A stretch of DNA of 7,962 nucleotides, taken from contig CALXON010000044.1 in the NCBI GenBank assembly GCA_944389985.1, forward strand, positions 1-7,962. The letters are read 5' to 3'. The stretch is from an uncultured Spirochaetaceae bacterium. GTDB taxonomy: Bacteria; Spirochaetota; Spirochaetia; Sphaerochaetales; Sphaerochaetaceae. Below are positions 1 through 6,951 of the stretch, in pieces. How positions within the stretch are numbered: position 1 is the stretch's first letter; every line of letters begins with the position of its first letter. The notes beneath the pieces were generated by a model, which had not been told where the DNA came from, did not search any database, and saw nothing but the letters and a program-made list of their open reading frames with translations. The position numbers and the translations under genes were made by a program.

Positions 1-650
1 GTAAGAAAGAGGTCAATACTTCTCTCATCAGCTCCCGGGAAGTGCTTTCTCAGATGATCTTTCATCCGGGAAAGTGCGTCTTCGGGAGTATATTCATCGA
101 TCTTCCTTTCCAGCTCCTCACCGAAGACAGCTTCAGGGATCGCATATCTTGAAATACCCCAGCCGTATTTCCTGCCATCCTTTGTGAGCCTGTAGTCAAA
201 TCCTGAGATGACGACAAAACCTTTCATCTGGAGACCTGTTATCGCTTCATTGAATGAACTTTCAGACATATTGCTCTTCGCTTTGAGGAATGTTGAGGTC
301 TCGGAACCTGTCTCCTCAAGGATCGAGTACACTCTGATCTCATTCCGCTTCGCATGCTCGTCATTGGAGAAGCCCTCGAAATCATAGCCATCACGTCTGT
401 ACGCAAGAAGGGGCGCCATCATTTCCGCCGACACGAATCCGGGAGCCCTGCAGAAGAACTTGCCGTATGTTCCTCCTGTCATCTCTATGGCATCGGTCTT
501 CCAGTCCCATACACCCATTCCGTCAGGCGGGAACCATATGCTCCTGTCAACCATCTCCTCCAGAGAAAGACCGGGAATCACGGAACGGAAGAATGGAAGG
601 AAACCGTATTCATTGATAGCGTCTCTGAGATTCTCGAGTGTGCAAATCAT
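1..650 (-). CDS. AlkZ-related protein, 3'-truncated by window edge
   Basis: An open frame of 216 codons runs from an ATG at 650 to the left edge with no stop, so the C-terminus is missing. The protein resembles, from memory, the AlkZ-related proteins of anaerobes (distant relatives of the YcaQ/AlkZ cross-link repair glycosylases). Matching segments are the N-terminal FLPFFRSVIPGLSLEE (residues 17-32), TYGKFF (61-66) with YRRDGYDF (84-91), a winged-helix-like stretch ending GLQMKGFVVISGF (139-151), YGWGISRYAIPEAVFGEE (162-179) and a late helix around HLRKHFPGA (199-207). I see no QxQ or QxD glycosylase catalytic motif, so enzymatic activity is not supported and the exact role is unknown. An in-frame ATG at 695 would add 15 residues. 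I prefer 650 because family N-termini begin near there, although neither start has a good ribosome binding site. It diverges from the MATE gene. Confidence 0.6.
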   Translation of the reverse strand, partial: MICTLENLRDAINEYGFLPFFRSVIPGLSLEEMVDRSIWFPPDGMGVWDWKTDAIEMTGGTYGKFFCRAPGFVSAEMMAPLLAYRRDGYDFEGFSNDEHAKRNEIRVYSILEETGSETSTFLKAKSNMSESSFNEAITGLQMKGFVVISGFDYRLTKDGRKYGWGISRYAIPEAVFGEELERKIDEYTPEDALSRMKDHLRKHFPGADERSIDLFL

Positions 651-683
651 GAAAATATAGTAGCACGCAAAGTGTTTTCTGTT

Positions 684-690
684 TATTATC
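684..690. promoter_or_regulatory. Possible shared -10 region in the divergent gap
   Basis: The 56-bp gap between the two divergent genes contains TATTATC. It reads TATTAT (-10-like) toward the MATE gene and GATAAT toward the AlkZ-related gene. No convincing -35 hexamer stands at the right distance in either direction, so this is a weak candidate. Confidence 0.22.
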
Positions 691-706
691 GACATTGGGT
701 ATCACA

Positions 707-2104
707 ATGAAGAAAGCATCTTATGAGATCGACATGGTCAATGGACCGCTTTTCGGTAAAATCCTGCAGTTTTCCATACCGCTGATGCTCTCAGGCATCC
801 TCCAGCTGCTATTCAATGCCGCTGACATAATCGTCGTAGGTCAGTTCACCGGCAGCCAGGCCATGGCCGCGGTCGGATCAACGGGAAGCCTGAACAATCT
901 GATCATAAATATCTTCATAGGACTTTCTACCGGAAGCAGTGTACTCATGGCCATGTACTATGGAGCTAAGGACAAGGACAACATAGAGGATCTTGTACAT
1001 ACCTCGATACTCCTTGCCGCTGTATCCGGAGTCATCCTTGTTGTCATCGGTGTGATACTCGCAGCACCTCTCCTGACACTTATGGGAACTCCTGATGATG
1101 TCCTTCCGCTTGCCGTACTCTACATGAGGATAGTATTCTGCGGTATGCCTGCCCTGATGATCTATGATTTCGGTGCCGGAATACTCCGTGCGGTAGGTGA
1201 TACAAAGCGGCCTTTGATGTTCCTCTTCGCATCTGGCGTCATCAACGTTGTACTCAATCTGTTCTTCGTCATAGTACTCGGAATGGGAGTTGCGGGAGTC
1301 GCGCTTGCCACGATCATTTCCCAGTATATATCGGCATTTCTTGTCCTCAGATGTCTCATACACACTGATTCAGTCTATAAGCTCAGGGTATCAAGGCTTC
1401 ACATCTCCAGAAACAAGTTCGTCCAGATCATCAGGATCGGACTTCCGGCAGGTGTGTCCGGAGCTGTATTCTCGATCTCCAATGTCCTCATACAGTCTTC
1501 CGTAAACTCCTTCGGTTCCGTGACGATGGCAGGAAATGCAGCGGCACAGAATATCGAGGGTTTCATATACACAGCGATGAACTCTCTCTACCAGGCATCG
1601 ATAAACTTCACGAGCCAGAATGTGGGAGCAGGAAAGACAAAGAGGATAGTGTCTGTACTGTTCTGCTGTCTGGGTACCGTGACGGCTGTCGGACTTGGAC
1701 TCGGTGCTCTCGCGACACTCTTCGGGGAGAATCTTCTCGGAATATATTCCTCCGATCCGTATGTCATCTCCTATGGCCTTATAAGACTGAAGCTCATATG
1801 CATCACATACTTCCTCTGCGGTCTCATGGATGTCGCCTGTGGATCCATAAGAGGTCTCGGATACTCAATAACTCCGACTGTCGTATCACTTCTCGGTGCA
1901 TGTGCCTTCCGTGTCCTGTGGATCTACACGGTATTCAGAGCTGATCATTCGCTCTTCACGCTCTACGTCTCCTATCCTGTGTCCTGGATCATCACGTTCC
2001 TTGCCCACATGGCGTGCTTTGCTGTGTTCTACAGGAAATACAAGCTCAGAATCAGACAGAAGGATATGCTCAGAAAGCTTGATGCAGCCGGACATGAAAT
2101 CTGA
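707..2104 (+). CDS. MATE family efflux transporter
   Basis: This encodes a 465-residue inner-membrane antiporter of the MATE (MatE, NorM/DinF-like) family, which exports cationic drugs or metabolites in exchange for Na+ or H+. Length and pattern fit the usual 12 membrane helices in two homologous halves. The first half (about residues 15-215) begins with NGPLFGKILQFSIPLMLSG and contains LFNAADIIVVGQF (35-47) and GILRAVGDTKRPL (158-170). The second (about 245-445) has IGLPAGVSG (244-252) and the matching GSIRGLGYSITP (379-390). The tail is basic and cytosolic. I chose the ATG at 707 rather than an in-frame TTG at 695, because MKKASYEIDMVNGPL is the normal family N-terminus. The ribosome binding site is weak (TTGGGT). 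The substrate cannot be read from sequence. It is probably co-transcribed with the next gene, 47 bp downstream. Confidence 0.93.
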   Translation: MKKASYEIDMVNGPLFGKILQFSIPLMLSGILQLLFNAADIIVVGQFTGSQAMAAVGSTGSLNNLIINIFIGLSTGSSVLMAMYYGAKDKDNIEDLVHTSILLAAVSGVILVVIGVILAAPLLTLMGTPDDVLPLAVLYMRIVFCGMPALMIYDFGAGILRAVGDTKRPLMFLFASGVINVVLNLFFVIVLGMGVAGVALATIISQYISAFLVLRCLIHTDSVYKLRVSRLHISRNKFVQIIRIGLPAGVSGAVFSISNVLIQSSVNSFGSVTMAGNAAAQNIEGFIYTAMNSLYQASINFTSQNVGAGKTKRIVSVLFCCLGTVTAVGLGLGALATLFGENLLGIYSSDPYVISYGLIRLKLICITYFLCGLMDVACGSIRGLGYSITPTVVSLLGACAFRVLWIYTVFRADHSLFTLYVSYPVSWIITFLAHMACFAVFYRKYKLRIRQKDMLRKLDAAGHEI

Positions 2105-2140
2105 TTGACACCCTGGCGGCATTACAGGTATTAAGAAGAC

Positions 2141-2146
2141 AGGAGG
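2141..2146 (+). promoter_or_regulatory. Strong ribosome binding site (AGGAGG)
   Basis: A perfect AGGAGG lies 5 bases before the ATG at 2152. It fixes the start of the NUP-family gene and suggests efficient translation, in contrast to the weak site before the upstream MATE gene. Confidence 0.85.
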
Positions 2147-2151
2147 CCATA

Positions 2152-3162
2152 ATGAGAAAGGCTCTGTTGATTCTATTACTTGTGTTTGTCGTCATTTCTT
2201 CGGTCTGGGCATCTGATGCCATCCCTGTGAAGGTCCTCATCCTGCCGAAGTTCGAGAACGGTGAGATGGCCGGCGATTTCCCCGGAGAGGCTCAGTACTA
2301 CTATGAGGCTTACCTTGATGGAGCTGATGAGTATGAGATCAAGGGCGGAACACCTGGATCACTTCTCTATGTCAAGGATGGAGTTGCGCTGTATGTGACA
2401 GGAATGGGAAAGATCAATACCGCAATGAGTCTCAATTCCATTCTTCTCGATCCCCGTTTCGATTTCTCCGACTGCTACTTCATCAGCACAGGCTGTGCAG
2501 GTTCTGCGACGGAGTATTCTGTAATGGGCGATGTGTTCGTCATCACGGCCGCGATCGACTATGATCTCGGACACCATGCAGACCCGAGAGAGATGGAGAA
2601 TCCCGAGAATCCCACATGGTTCCATGATGCAAGCTATGACAGCTCTTCCTACAAGCTTCTTGATCAGGATCTCATGGCGAGAGTCTATGATCTTGTGAAG
2701 GATGTGGAGCTCGAGACCACGGAGAAGACAAGAGCATTCATGGCATATACATTCGACAATGCCGAGTGGGCTGTAAGAGATCCTGAGGTCCTCCGCGGAA
2801 CAACGGTTACAGGAGACAACTACTGGAAAGGTGAATATGACCAGCAGAACGCAAGAGCGATGTGTGAGGTCTATGGTGCTCCTGATCCGTTCGCACTCTC
2901 AGAGATGGAGGACGTGGCTCTCGCAGTTGTTCTTGACCGCTTCGGACTTCTTGACAGATACATCATCATCCGCGACAGCGTGAACATGGTCGTATTCATG
3001 AACGGTGTCACACCGGAAGGTCTCTGGGATCCATCACGCGTCACAGATTCCCTTTCCGATGAGGACTCAATCGAAGCTGCTGATATCTTCGCAACAGCTA
3101 TGGAGAACAACTTCAAGGTGGGTTCTGTAGTAGTGAACGCTATCCTTGATGGAACACTCTGA
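2152..3162 (+). CDS. Exported purine nucleoside permease (NUP) family protein
   Basis: The 336-residue protein begins with a signal peptide: MRK, a hydrophobic run to about residue 18, and likely cleavage after VWA (20). It is otherwise soluble, so it should act in the periplasm or on the cell surface. The body matches the NUP family (purine nucleoside permease). That family, despite its name, shares landmarks with the MTAN/nucleoside phosphorylase fold. The visible landmarks are TGMGKINTA (83-91), ISTGCAGS (111-118) followed by GDVFVITAAIDYD (126-138), GDNYWKG (221-227), SEMEDVAL (250-257, the ribose-binding Met-Glu region) and IIIRDSVNM (271-279). Asn278 falls near the position of the base-binding Asp of MTAN or Asn of PNP. 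A nucleoside-binding or nucleoside-cleaving role is inference; transport is unlikely without membrane helices. It is followed directly by a terminator. Confidence 0.82.
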   Translation: MRKALLILLLVFVVISSVWASDAIPVKVLILPKFENGEMAGDFPGEAQYYYEAYLDGADEYEIKGGTPGSLLYVKDGVALYVTGMGKINTAMSLNSILLDPRFDFSDCYFISTGCAGSATEYSVMGDVFVITAAIDYDLGHHADPREMENPENPTWFHDASYDSSSYKLLDQDLMARVYDLVKDVELETTEKTRAFMAYTFDNAEWAVRDPEVLRGTTVTGDNYWKGEYDQQNARAMCEVYGAPDPFALSEMEDVALAVVLDRFGLLDRYIIIRDSVNMVVFMNGVTPEGLWDPSRVTDSLSDEDSIEAADIFATAMENNFKVGSVVVNAILDGTL

Positions 3163-3183
3163 TCATAACTGGAATACTTTCAG

Positions 3184-3215
3184 ATCCTCTCTGTGTCAGG
3201 CAGGGAGGATTTTTT
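3184..3215 (+). terminator. Rho-independent terminator after the MATE/NUP unit
   Basis: ATCCTCTCTG (3184-3193) pairs with CAGGGAGGAT (3201-3210) over 10 positions with one T-G wobble, around a 7-base loop. A run of T follows directly to 3215. It starts about 20 bases after the NUP stop codon. Confidence 0.88.
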
Positions 3216-3290
3216 AGTACCTTTAAGGTCATCATAGAAAACTGATAATAAACCACCTGTTACAGGGGTGGAGAGGAAAGGAGTATACTC
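3216..3290 (+). other. Leader-like intergenic stretch with hairpin and ribosome binding site
   Basis: This A+T-rich stretch follows the NUP terminator. It contains a -10-like GATAAT (3244-3249), a short inverted repeat CCACC...GGTGG (3253-3271), and an AAAGGAG sequence (3277-3283) 7 bases before a TTG codon at 3291. Together these look like the leader of a small transcript. I see no recognised riboswitch class. The rest of the 3163-3507 gap is covered by the neighbouring entries. Confidence 0.35.
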
Positions 3291-3452
3291 TTGAATCAAA
3301 CACATCTTTTGCGTGATTTGAATAACCGGATTGAGAAGGGGAGAGTTATAAGGATCCAGACAATACCATCGATTGCTGCTGATAATATGTATTATGTTCT
3401 CTTTCTGCTGTTGTCGATATGTTCTTGCATTTACATTGGTTATTCAGATTGA
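3291..3452 (+). CDS. Possible small single-pass membrane protein (53 aa)
   Basis: An open frame of 53 codons starts at TTG (3291), with AAAGGAG 7 bases upstream, and stops at TGA (3450-3452). The first 20 or so residues are polar and basic (MNQTHLLRDLNNRIEKGRVI). Residues 33-50 (MYYVLFLLLSICSCIYIG) form one strong hydrophobic segment with two cysteines. I recognise no family. For: a good ribosome binding site, a coherent polar-then-membrane layout, and independence from both neighbours because of the preceding terminator. Against: a TTG start, codon use that is more A/T-rich and less typical than its neighbours, and a stop codon that runs into the opposing operon's terminator. It could also be a chance frame in a non-coding RNA, or a toxin-like peptide. 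Confidence 0.33.
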   Translation: MNQTHLLRDLNNRIEKGRVIRIQTIPSIAADNMYYVLFLLLSICSCIYIGYSD

Positions 3453-3486
3453 AAAAAAACGACCACTCCCTGTGAAAGGAGTGGCC
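3452..3486 (-). terminator. Rho-independent terminator of the oad operon
   Basis: Read on the minus strand, GGCCACTCC pairs with GGAGTGGTC (plus-strand arms 3478-3486 and 3461-3469), 9 pairs with one G-T wobble around an 8-base loop. One G and then eight T follow (the A-run at 3452-3459). It lies 21 bases after the oadB stop. No T-run exists on the other side, so it should act mainly on the minus strand. Confidence 0.92.
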
Positions 3487-3507
3487 AGTTTCTGATCGTG
3501 TTCAGAC

Positions 3508-4749
3508 TCAGATAGCTGCAAGCATTGTAGGAACAACGGAGATGAGAACTCCGGCAGCAACTGCTGATCCGATAACTCCGGATACGTTCGGTCCCATGGC
3601 GTGCATGAGAAGGAAGTTCTGGGTATCGGCTTCCTGTCCGACCTTGCTTGATACACGGGCTGCCATAGGTACGGCAGATACACCTGCAGATCCGATGAGA
3701 GGATTGACAGGGTGCTTAGGATCAAGCTTGTTCATGAGCTTGCCGAGAAGAACACCGCCAGCTGTTCCGACACCGAATGCAACCATTCCAAGAACGAGAA
3801 TACCGAGAGTCTCGATATTAAGGAACTTGTCAGCAGCCATCTTTGATCCTACAGAAAGTCCGAGGAAGATGGTTACTGTGTTCATGAGTGCGTTCTGCAT
3901 TGTGTCAGAGAGTCTCTTGATGACACCTGACTCAGTTGCGAGGTTACCGAACATCAGTGCTCCGATGAGAGGGCAGGCTGAAGGAAGAAGGATTGCACAG
4001 ACTGTGATTACCATGATCGGGAAGATGATCTTCTCGAGCTTGGATACAGGTCTGAGCTGCTCCATTCTGATCTTTCTCTCCTTCTCAGTCGTGAGGAGCT
4101 TCATGATAGGCGGCTGGATGATAGGTACCAGAGCCATGTATGAGTAAGCTGCGACAGCGATTGAACCAAGATACTCAGGTGCGAGGCGGCTTGTGACATA
4201 GATGGCTGTAGGACCATCTGCTCCTCCGATGATTCCGATGGATGATGCAACATTGAGGTCAAAGTTGATTCCAGGAATGAAGGAAAGGAGCAGAGCTCCG
4301 ATGAGAGCTGTGAAGATACCAAGCTGGGCTGCAGCTCCGAGAAGGAGCGTCTTCGGGTTCGCGATGAGCGGTCCGAAATCAGTCATGGCACCTACGCCCA
4401 TGAAGATAAGTACAGGGAAGAGTCCTGACTCAATACCGGCATCATAGAGAATCTTTATGAAGCCTGCATCGCCGGATGTCGGATCGACAGCGGCGATGAA
4501 TGCAGATGGGATATTCGAAAGGATACATCCCATTGCGATAGGTATGAGAAGCAGAGGCTCGAAGCCCTTCTTTATAGCAAGATACAGGAGAAGGAATCCG
4601 ACAAGGATCATGATCGCACAGCCAGGTCCGAGTGCACCTGCTGCGGCTGCTCCGTCTCCCCACATTGCTCTGAGCTGATCCGGGAACAGGACTCCGAAGA
4701 TTCCTGTGGATGTCCAGAGCTGGACAAGTCCGTTTAAGATTGCTTCCAT
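3508..4749 (-). CDS. oadB: Oxaloacetate decarboxylase beta subunit (Na+ pump)
   Basis: This 413-residue polytopic membrane protein decarboxylates the carboxybiotin made by the alpha subunit and couples that to Na+ export. The conserved regions are intact. GGADGPT (175-181) carries Asp178, equivalent to the sodium-site Asp203 of Klebsiella OadB, with Tyr204 matching its Tyr229. NPLIGSAGVSAVPMAAR (349-365) supplies Asn349, Gly353, Ser358 and Arg365, matching Asn373, Gly377, Ser382 and Arg389. HAMGPN (383-388) supplies the late Asn388. The equivalences are from memory of the Klebsiella work, and the constant offset supports them. Length is within the family range. AAGGAG overlaps the oadA stop codon and sits 7 bases before the ATG at 4749, so translation is probably coupled to oadA (12-bp gap). 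MmdB and GcdB are close paralogues; the oadA partner favours OadB. Confidence 0.95.
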   Translation of the reverse strand: MEAILNGLVQLWTSTGIFGVLFPDQLRAMWGDGAAAAGALGPGCAIMILVGFLLLYLAIKKGFEPLLLIPIAMGCILSNIPSAFIAAVDPTSGDAGFIKILYDAGIESGLFPVLIFMGVGAMTDFGPLIANPKTLLLGAAAQLGIFTALIGALLLSFIPGINFDLNVASSIGIIGGADGPTAIYVTSRLAPEYLGSIAVAAYSYMALVPIIQPPIMKLLTTEKERKIRMEQLRPVSKLEKIIFPIMVITVCAILLPSACPLIGALMFGNLATESGVIKRLSDTMQNALMNTVTIFLGLSVGSKMAADKFLNIETLGILVLGMVAFGVGTAGGVLLGKLMNKLDPKHPVNPLIGSAGVSAVPMAARVSSKVGQEADTQNFLLMHAMGPNVSGVIGSAVAAGVLISVVPTMLAAI

Positions 4750-4761
4750 CTCTTTCTCTCC

Positions 4762-6933
4762 TTAACCGATGATCATGAGCACTGTGTCTGCTGTGAGCTG
4801 ATCACCCTGGCTTACGAGGATCTGCTGTACGACACCGTCGCATGGAGAGTAGATCTCATTCTCCATCTTCATAGCTTCCATGACCATCAGAACCTGATCC
4901 TTCTTTACAGCATCACCGACCTTGACGTTGAAGCGGAGTACAAGACCCGGCATCGGTGCCTTGATCTCTGTTCCTGCGCCTGTTGCCTGCGGAGCTGGTG
5001 CCGGCTGTGCAGTTGCGGCCTCAGGTGCCGGAGCCGGTGCTTCCTGTACAGGTGCCGGCTGAGGAGCTGGAGCTGCTGCGACCACAACGCCGCCGATTGT
5101 CATCAGGAGTTCTCCTGACTGGAGCTGCTGACCCTGGGAGACAGGAATTGAAGAGACGACACCATCGCATGGAGCGTAGATCTCGTTCTCCATCTTCATA
5201 GCCTCCATGACCATGACGACCTGATCCTTCTTTACTGTCTCGCCTTCCTTGACATTGATGCGGAGTACGAGACCCGGCATCGGAGCCTTGACCTCTTCTG
5301 AACCTGTCACGACTGTCTGCTGTGCAGGTGCGGCCTGAGGAGCTGCTGCAGGAGCAGCTGCCGGAGCTGTGATGCCATCAGCAATTGAAAGCGGGTAGGA
5401 GACACCGTTGACGACAGCTGCGTTTCCGCCGAGCTTGACGCCATAAGCCTTTCCATTGACTGTGACTGTGTATTCGCCATTGGAAGCCTTCTTTGCAGCT
5501 GCCGGAGCCTCTGCCTTCTTCTCCTGGCTCTTGAGTCTCACACCGTTGACCTTTGCCTTGCCTGTGAGGTAGAGGATTCCCTTCTCCTTACAGGTTGATG
5601 CGATGAAGATGTTCTCGTCATTGATCGGAAGTCCTGCTTCCTCGAGCATCTTCTTTGCTGCCTCGACACCCTTCTTAGGATCCTTGTCATTGATGTCAAC
5701 GACCTTCTCCGTTGTCGGCTGGAGCTTGAGCTGCTCTGCTGCGGCCTTCACGACCTCCGGATCCGGAGCGACAGGAGTCTTTCCGAAGTAGCCGAGAACC
5801 ATCTTGCCGTAACCTTCAGCGATCTTCTTCCATGGTCCGAACATGACGTTGTTGAATGCCTGCTGGAAGTAGAACTGGGAAACAGGTGTTACAGATGTTC
5901 CGAATCCACCCTTTGCTACTGTATCGCCCATAGCCTCGACGATCTGAGGATACTTGTCCATGAGACCGTTGTCTCTGAGCATCTGTGTGTTTGCTGTGAG
6001 AGCTCCACCCGGAAGAGGGAAGAACGGGATCTCAGGATTGACTGACTTTGCCTCTGGCGGGAGGAAGTAGTCTGCCATGCACTCCTCGAATACCTTCTCA
6101 GCGTCTCTGACCTTGTTGATGTCGACATCGAGTGTGTAGTCAGTGCCTCTGAAAGCGTGCCACATTGTCAGAACGTCCGGCTGGCATGTTCCGCCGGAAA
6201 CAGGTGACATCGAGAGGTCGATGGAGTTGGCACCTGCATCAAGAGCAGCCATGTACTGTGCGACTGACACTCCGGCTGTCTCGTGTGAGTGGAAAACGAT
6301 CTTCACATTCGGTCCGAGGAGCTTTCTTGCTCTCTTGACTGTCTCGAAGACGTTGTGAGGAGTCGATGTTCCGGAAGCGTCCTTGAAACATACGGAATCA
6401 TATGGAATGCCTGCATCAAGGATCTGGCGGAGAATGCGCTCGTAGAAGTCAGGTGTGTGTGCACCTGTGACTCCCTCAGGAAGGCTCATCATCGTGACTG
6501 TGACCTCGTGCTTGAGACCTGCGTCATGGATTGCCTTACCGCTGTCGATGAGGTTGTTGACATCGTTGAGTGCATCGAAGTTTCTGATTGTCGTCATACC
6601 ATGCTTCTTGAAAAGCTCAGCATGAAGCTTGATGATGTCTCTCGGCTGGGAATCAAGACCTACGACATTGACTCCTCTTGCAAGAGTCTGGAGGTTCGCA
6701 TCAGGTCCTGCGACTCTGCGGAACTCATCCATCATTGCGAATGCGTCTTCATTCGTATAGAAATAGAGGGACTGGAATCTTGCGCCGCCACCTGCCTCGA
6801 AGTGGGTGATTCCTGCCTCTCTTGCAGCTGCGACAGCCGGCATGAAATCCTTTGTGAATACGCGGGCACCATAGACGGACTGGAATCCATCACGGAACGC
6901 CGTAAGCATAAAGTCAACTTTCTTCTTGCTCAT
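4762..6933 (-). CDS. oadA: Oxaloacetate decarboxylase alpha subunit with two biotinyl domains
   Basis: This 723-residue cytosolic subunit moves CO2 from oxaloacetate to biotin, giving pyruvate. The carboxyltransferase TIM barrel spans about residues 5-270. It has FRDGFQS (13-19, metal-ligand Asp15), FKDASG (183-188, active-site Lys184), FHSHETAG (214-221, ligands His215 and His217) and SGGTCQP (246-252). A conserved carboxylase (PYC/OADA) domain follows to about 465. Then come a small YTVTVNGKAYGVKL segment (488-501), an Ala/Pro linker, biotinyl domain 1 (547-614, Lys580), a second Ala/Pro linker and biotinyl domain 2 (656-723, Lys689). The Klebsiella subunit has about 595 residues and one biotinyl domain. 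Usual motifs RDAHQS and ECWGGA read RDGFQS and EAGGGA here, so this is a divergent branch and oxaloacetate is the likely, not proven, substrate. The start at 6933 has AAGAGG 7 bases upstream. It follows oadG by 18 bp. Confidence 0.9.
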   Translation of the reverse strand: MSKKKVDFMLTAFRDGFQSVYGARVFTKDFMPAVAAAREAGITHFEAGGGARFQSLYFYTNEDAFAMMDEFRRVAGPDANLQTLARGVNVVGLDSQPRDIIKLHAELFKKHGMTTIRNFDALNDVNNLIDSGKAIHDAGLKHEVTVTMMSLPEGVTGAHTPDFYERILRQILDAGIPYDSVCFKDASGTSTPHNVFETVKRARKLLGPNVKIVFHSHETAGVSVAQYMAALDAGANSIDLSMSPVSGGTCQPDVLTMWHAFRGTDYTLDVDINKVRDAEKVFEECMADYFLPPEAKSVNPEIPFFPLPGGALTANTQMLRDNGLMDKYPQIVEAMGDTVAKGGFGTSVTPVSQFYFQQAFNNVMFGPWKKIAEGYGKMVLGYFGKTPVAPDPEVVKAAAEQLKLQPTTEKVVDINDKDPKKGVEAAKKMLEEAGLPINDENIFIASTCKEKGILYLTGKAKVNGVRLKSQEKKAEAPAAAKKASNGEYTVTVNGKAYGVKLGGNAAVVNGVSYPLSIADGITAPAAAPAAAPQAAPAQQTVVTGSEEVKAPMPGLVLRINVKEGETVKKDQVVMVMEAMKMENEIYAPCDGVVSSIPVSQGQQLQSGELLMTIGGVVVAAAPAPQPAPVQEAPAPAPEAATAQPAPAPQATGAGTEIKAPMPGLVLRFNVKVGDAVKKDQVLMVMEAMKMENEIYSPCDGVVQQILVSQGDQLTADTVLMIIG
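4765..4968 (-). repeat. Biotinyl-domain duplication, copy 2 (C-terminal)
   Basis: This codes residues 656-723 of the alpha subunit, from the EIKAPMPGL start to the final IIG. By my hand alignment it shares 51 of 68 residues (about 75%) with the copy at 5092-5295, with no gaps. Both keep APMPGLVLR, VKKDQV, MVMEAMKMENEIY and PCDGVV. The DNA is also clearly similar, with long shared stretches around the EAMKMEN codons. Confidence 0.93.
5092..5295 (-). repeat. Biotinyl-domain duplication, copy 1 (internal)
   Basis: This codes residues 547-614 of the alpha subunit, with biotin-accepting Lys580 in EAMKMEN. It has the same 204-bp length as copy 2 and lies 327 bp from it in the same orientation, so a tandem direct duplication of domain plus linker is the simplest explanation. 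Confidence 0.93.
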
Positions 6934-6951
6934 CTGTTAACCTCTTTTTCC

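Noticed and set aside
695..706. TTG at 695 as the start of the MATE gene
   Set aside because: It would add only MGIT before a normal family N-terminus. The ATG at 707 is the better start.
354..710. A plus-strand frame of 118 codons upstream of the MATE gene
   Set aside because: It is antisense to the AlkZ-related gene, which has recognisable motifs and runs open to the window edge, and it overlaps the MATE start.
878..1363. A 161-codon minus-strand open frame
   Set aside because: It is antisense to the MATE gene, with an anomalous composition and no family resemblance.
3253..3271. Hairpin CCACC...GGTGG as a riboswitch
   Set aside because: It is a single short stem with no conserved core that I can match to a known class.
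3542..4147. A 201-codon plus-strand open frame
   Set aside because: It is antisense to oadB, and its Pro/Thr/Arg-rich translation is the mirror of conserved pump sequence.
3163..4764. Sodium pump and MATE exporter as one Na+-coupled system
   Set aside because: They lie in convergent units separated by two terminators. MATE coupling can be Na+ or H+ and cannot be read here, so a functional link is not supported.
4969..5091. Ala/Pro-rich stretch as a low-complexity artefact or recombination junction
   Set aside because: It stays in frame and is a normal flexible linker between biotinyl domains.
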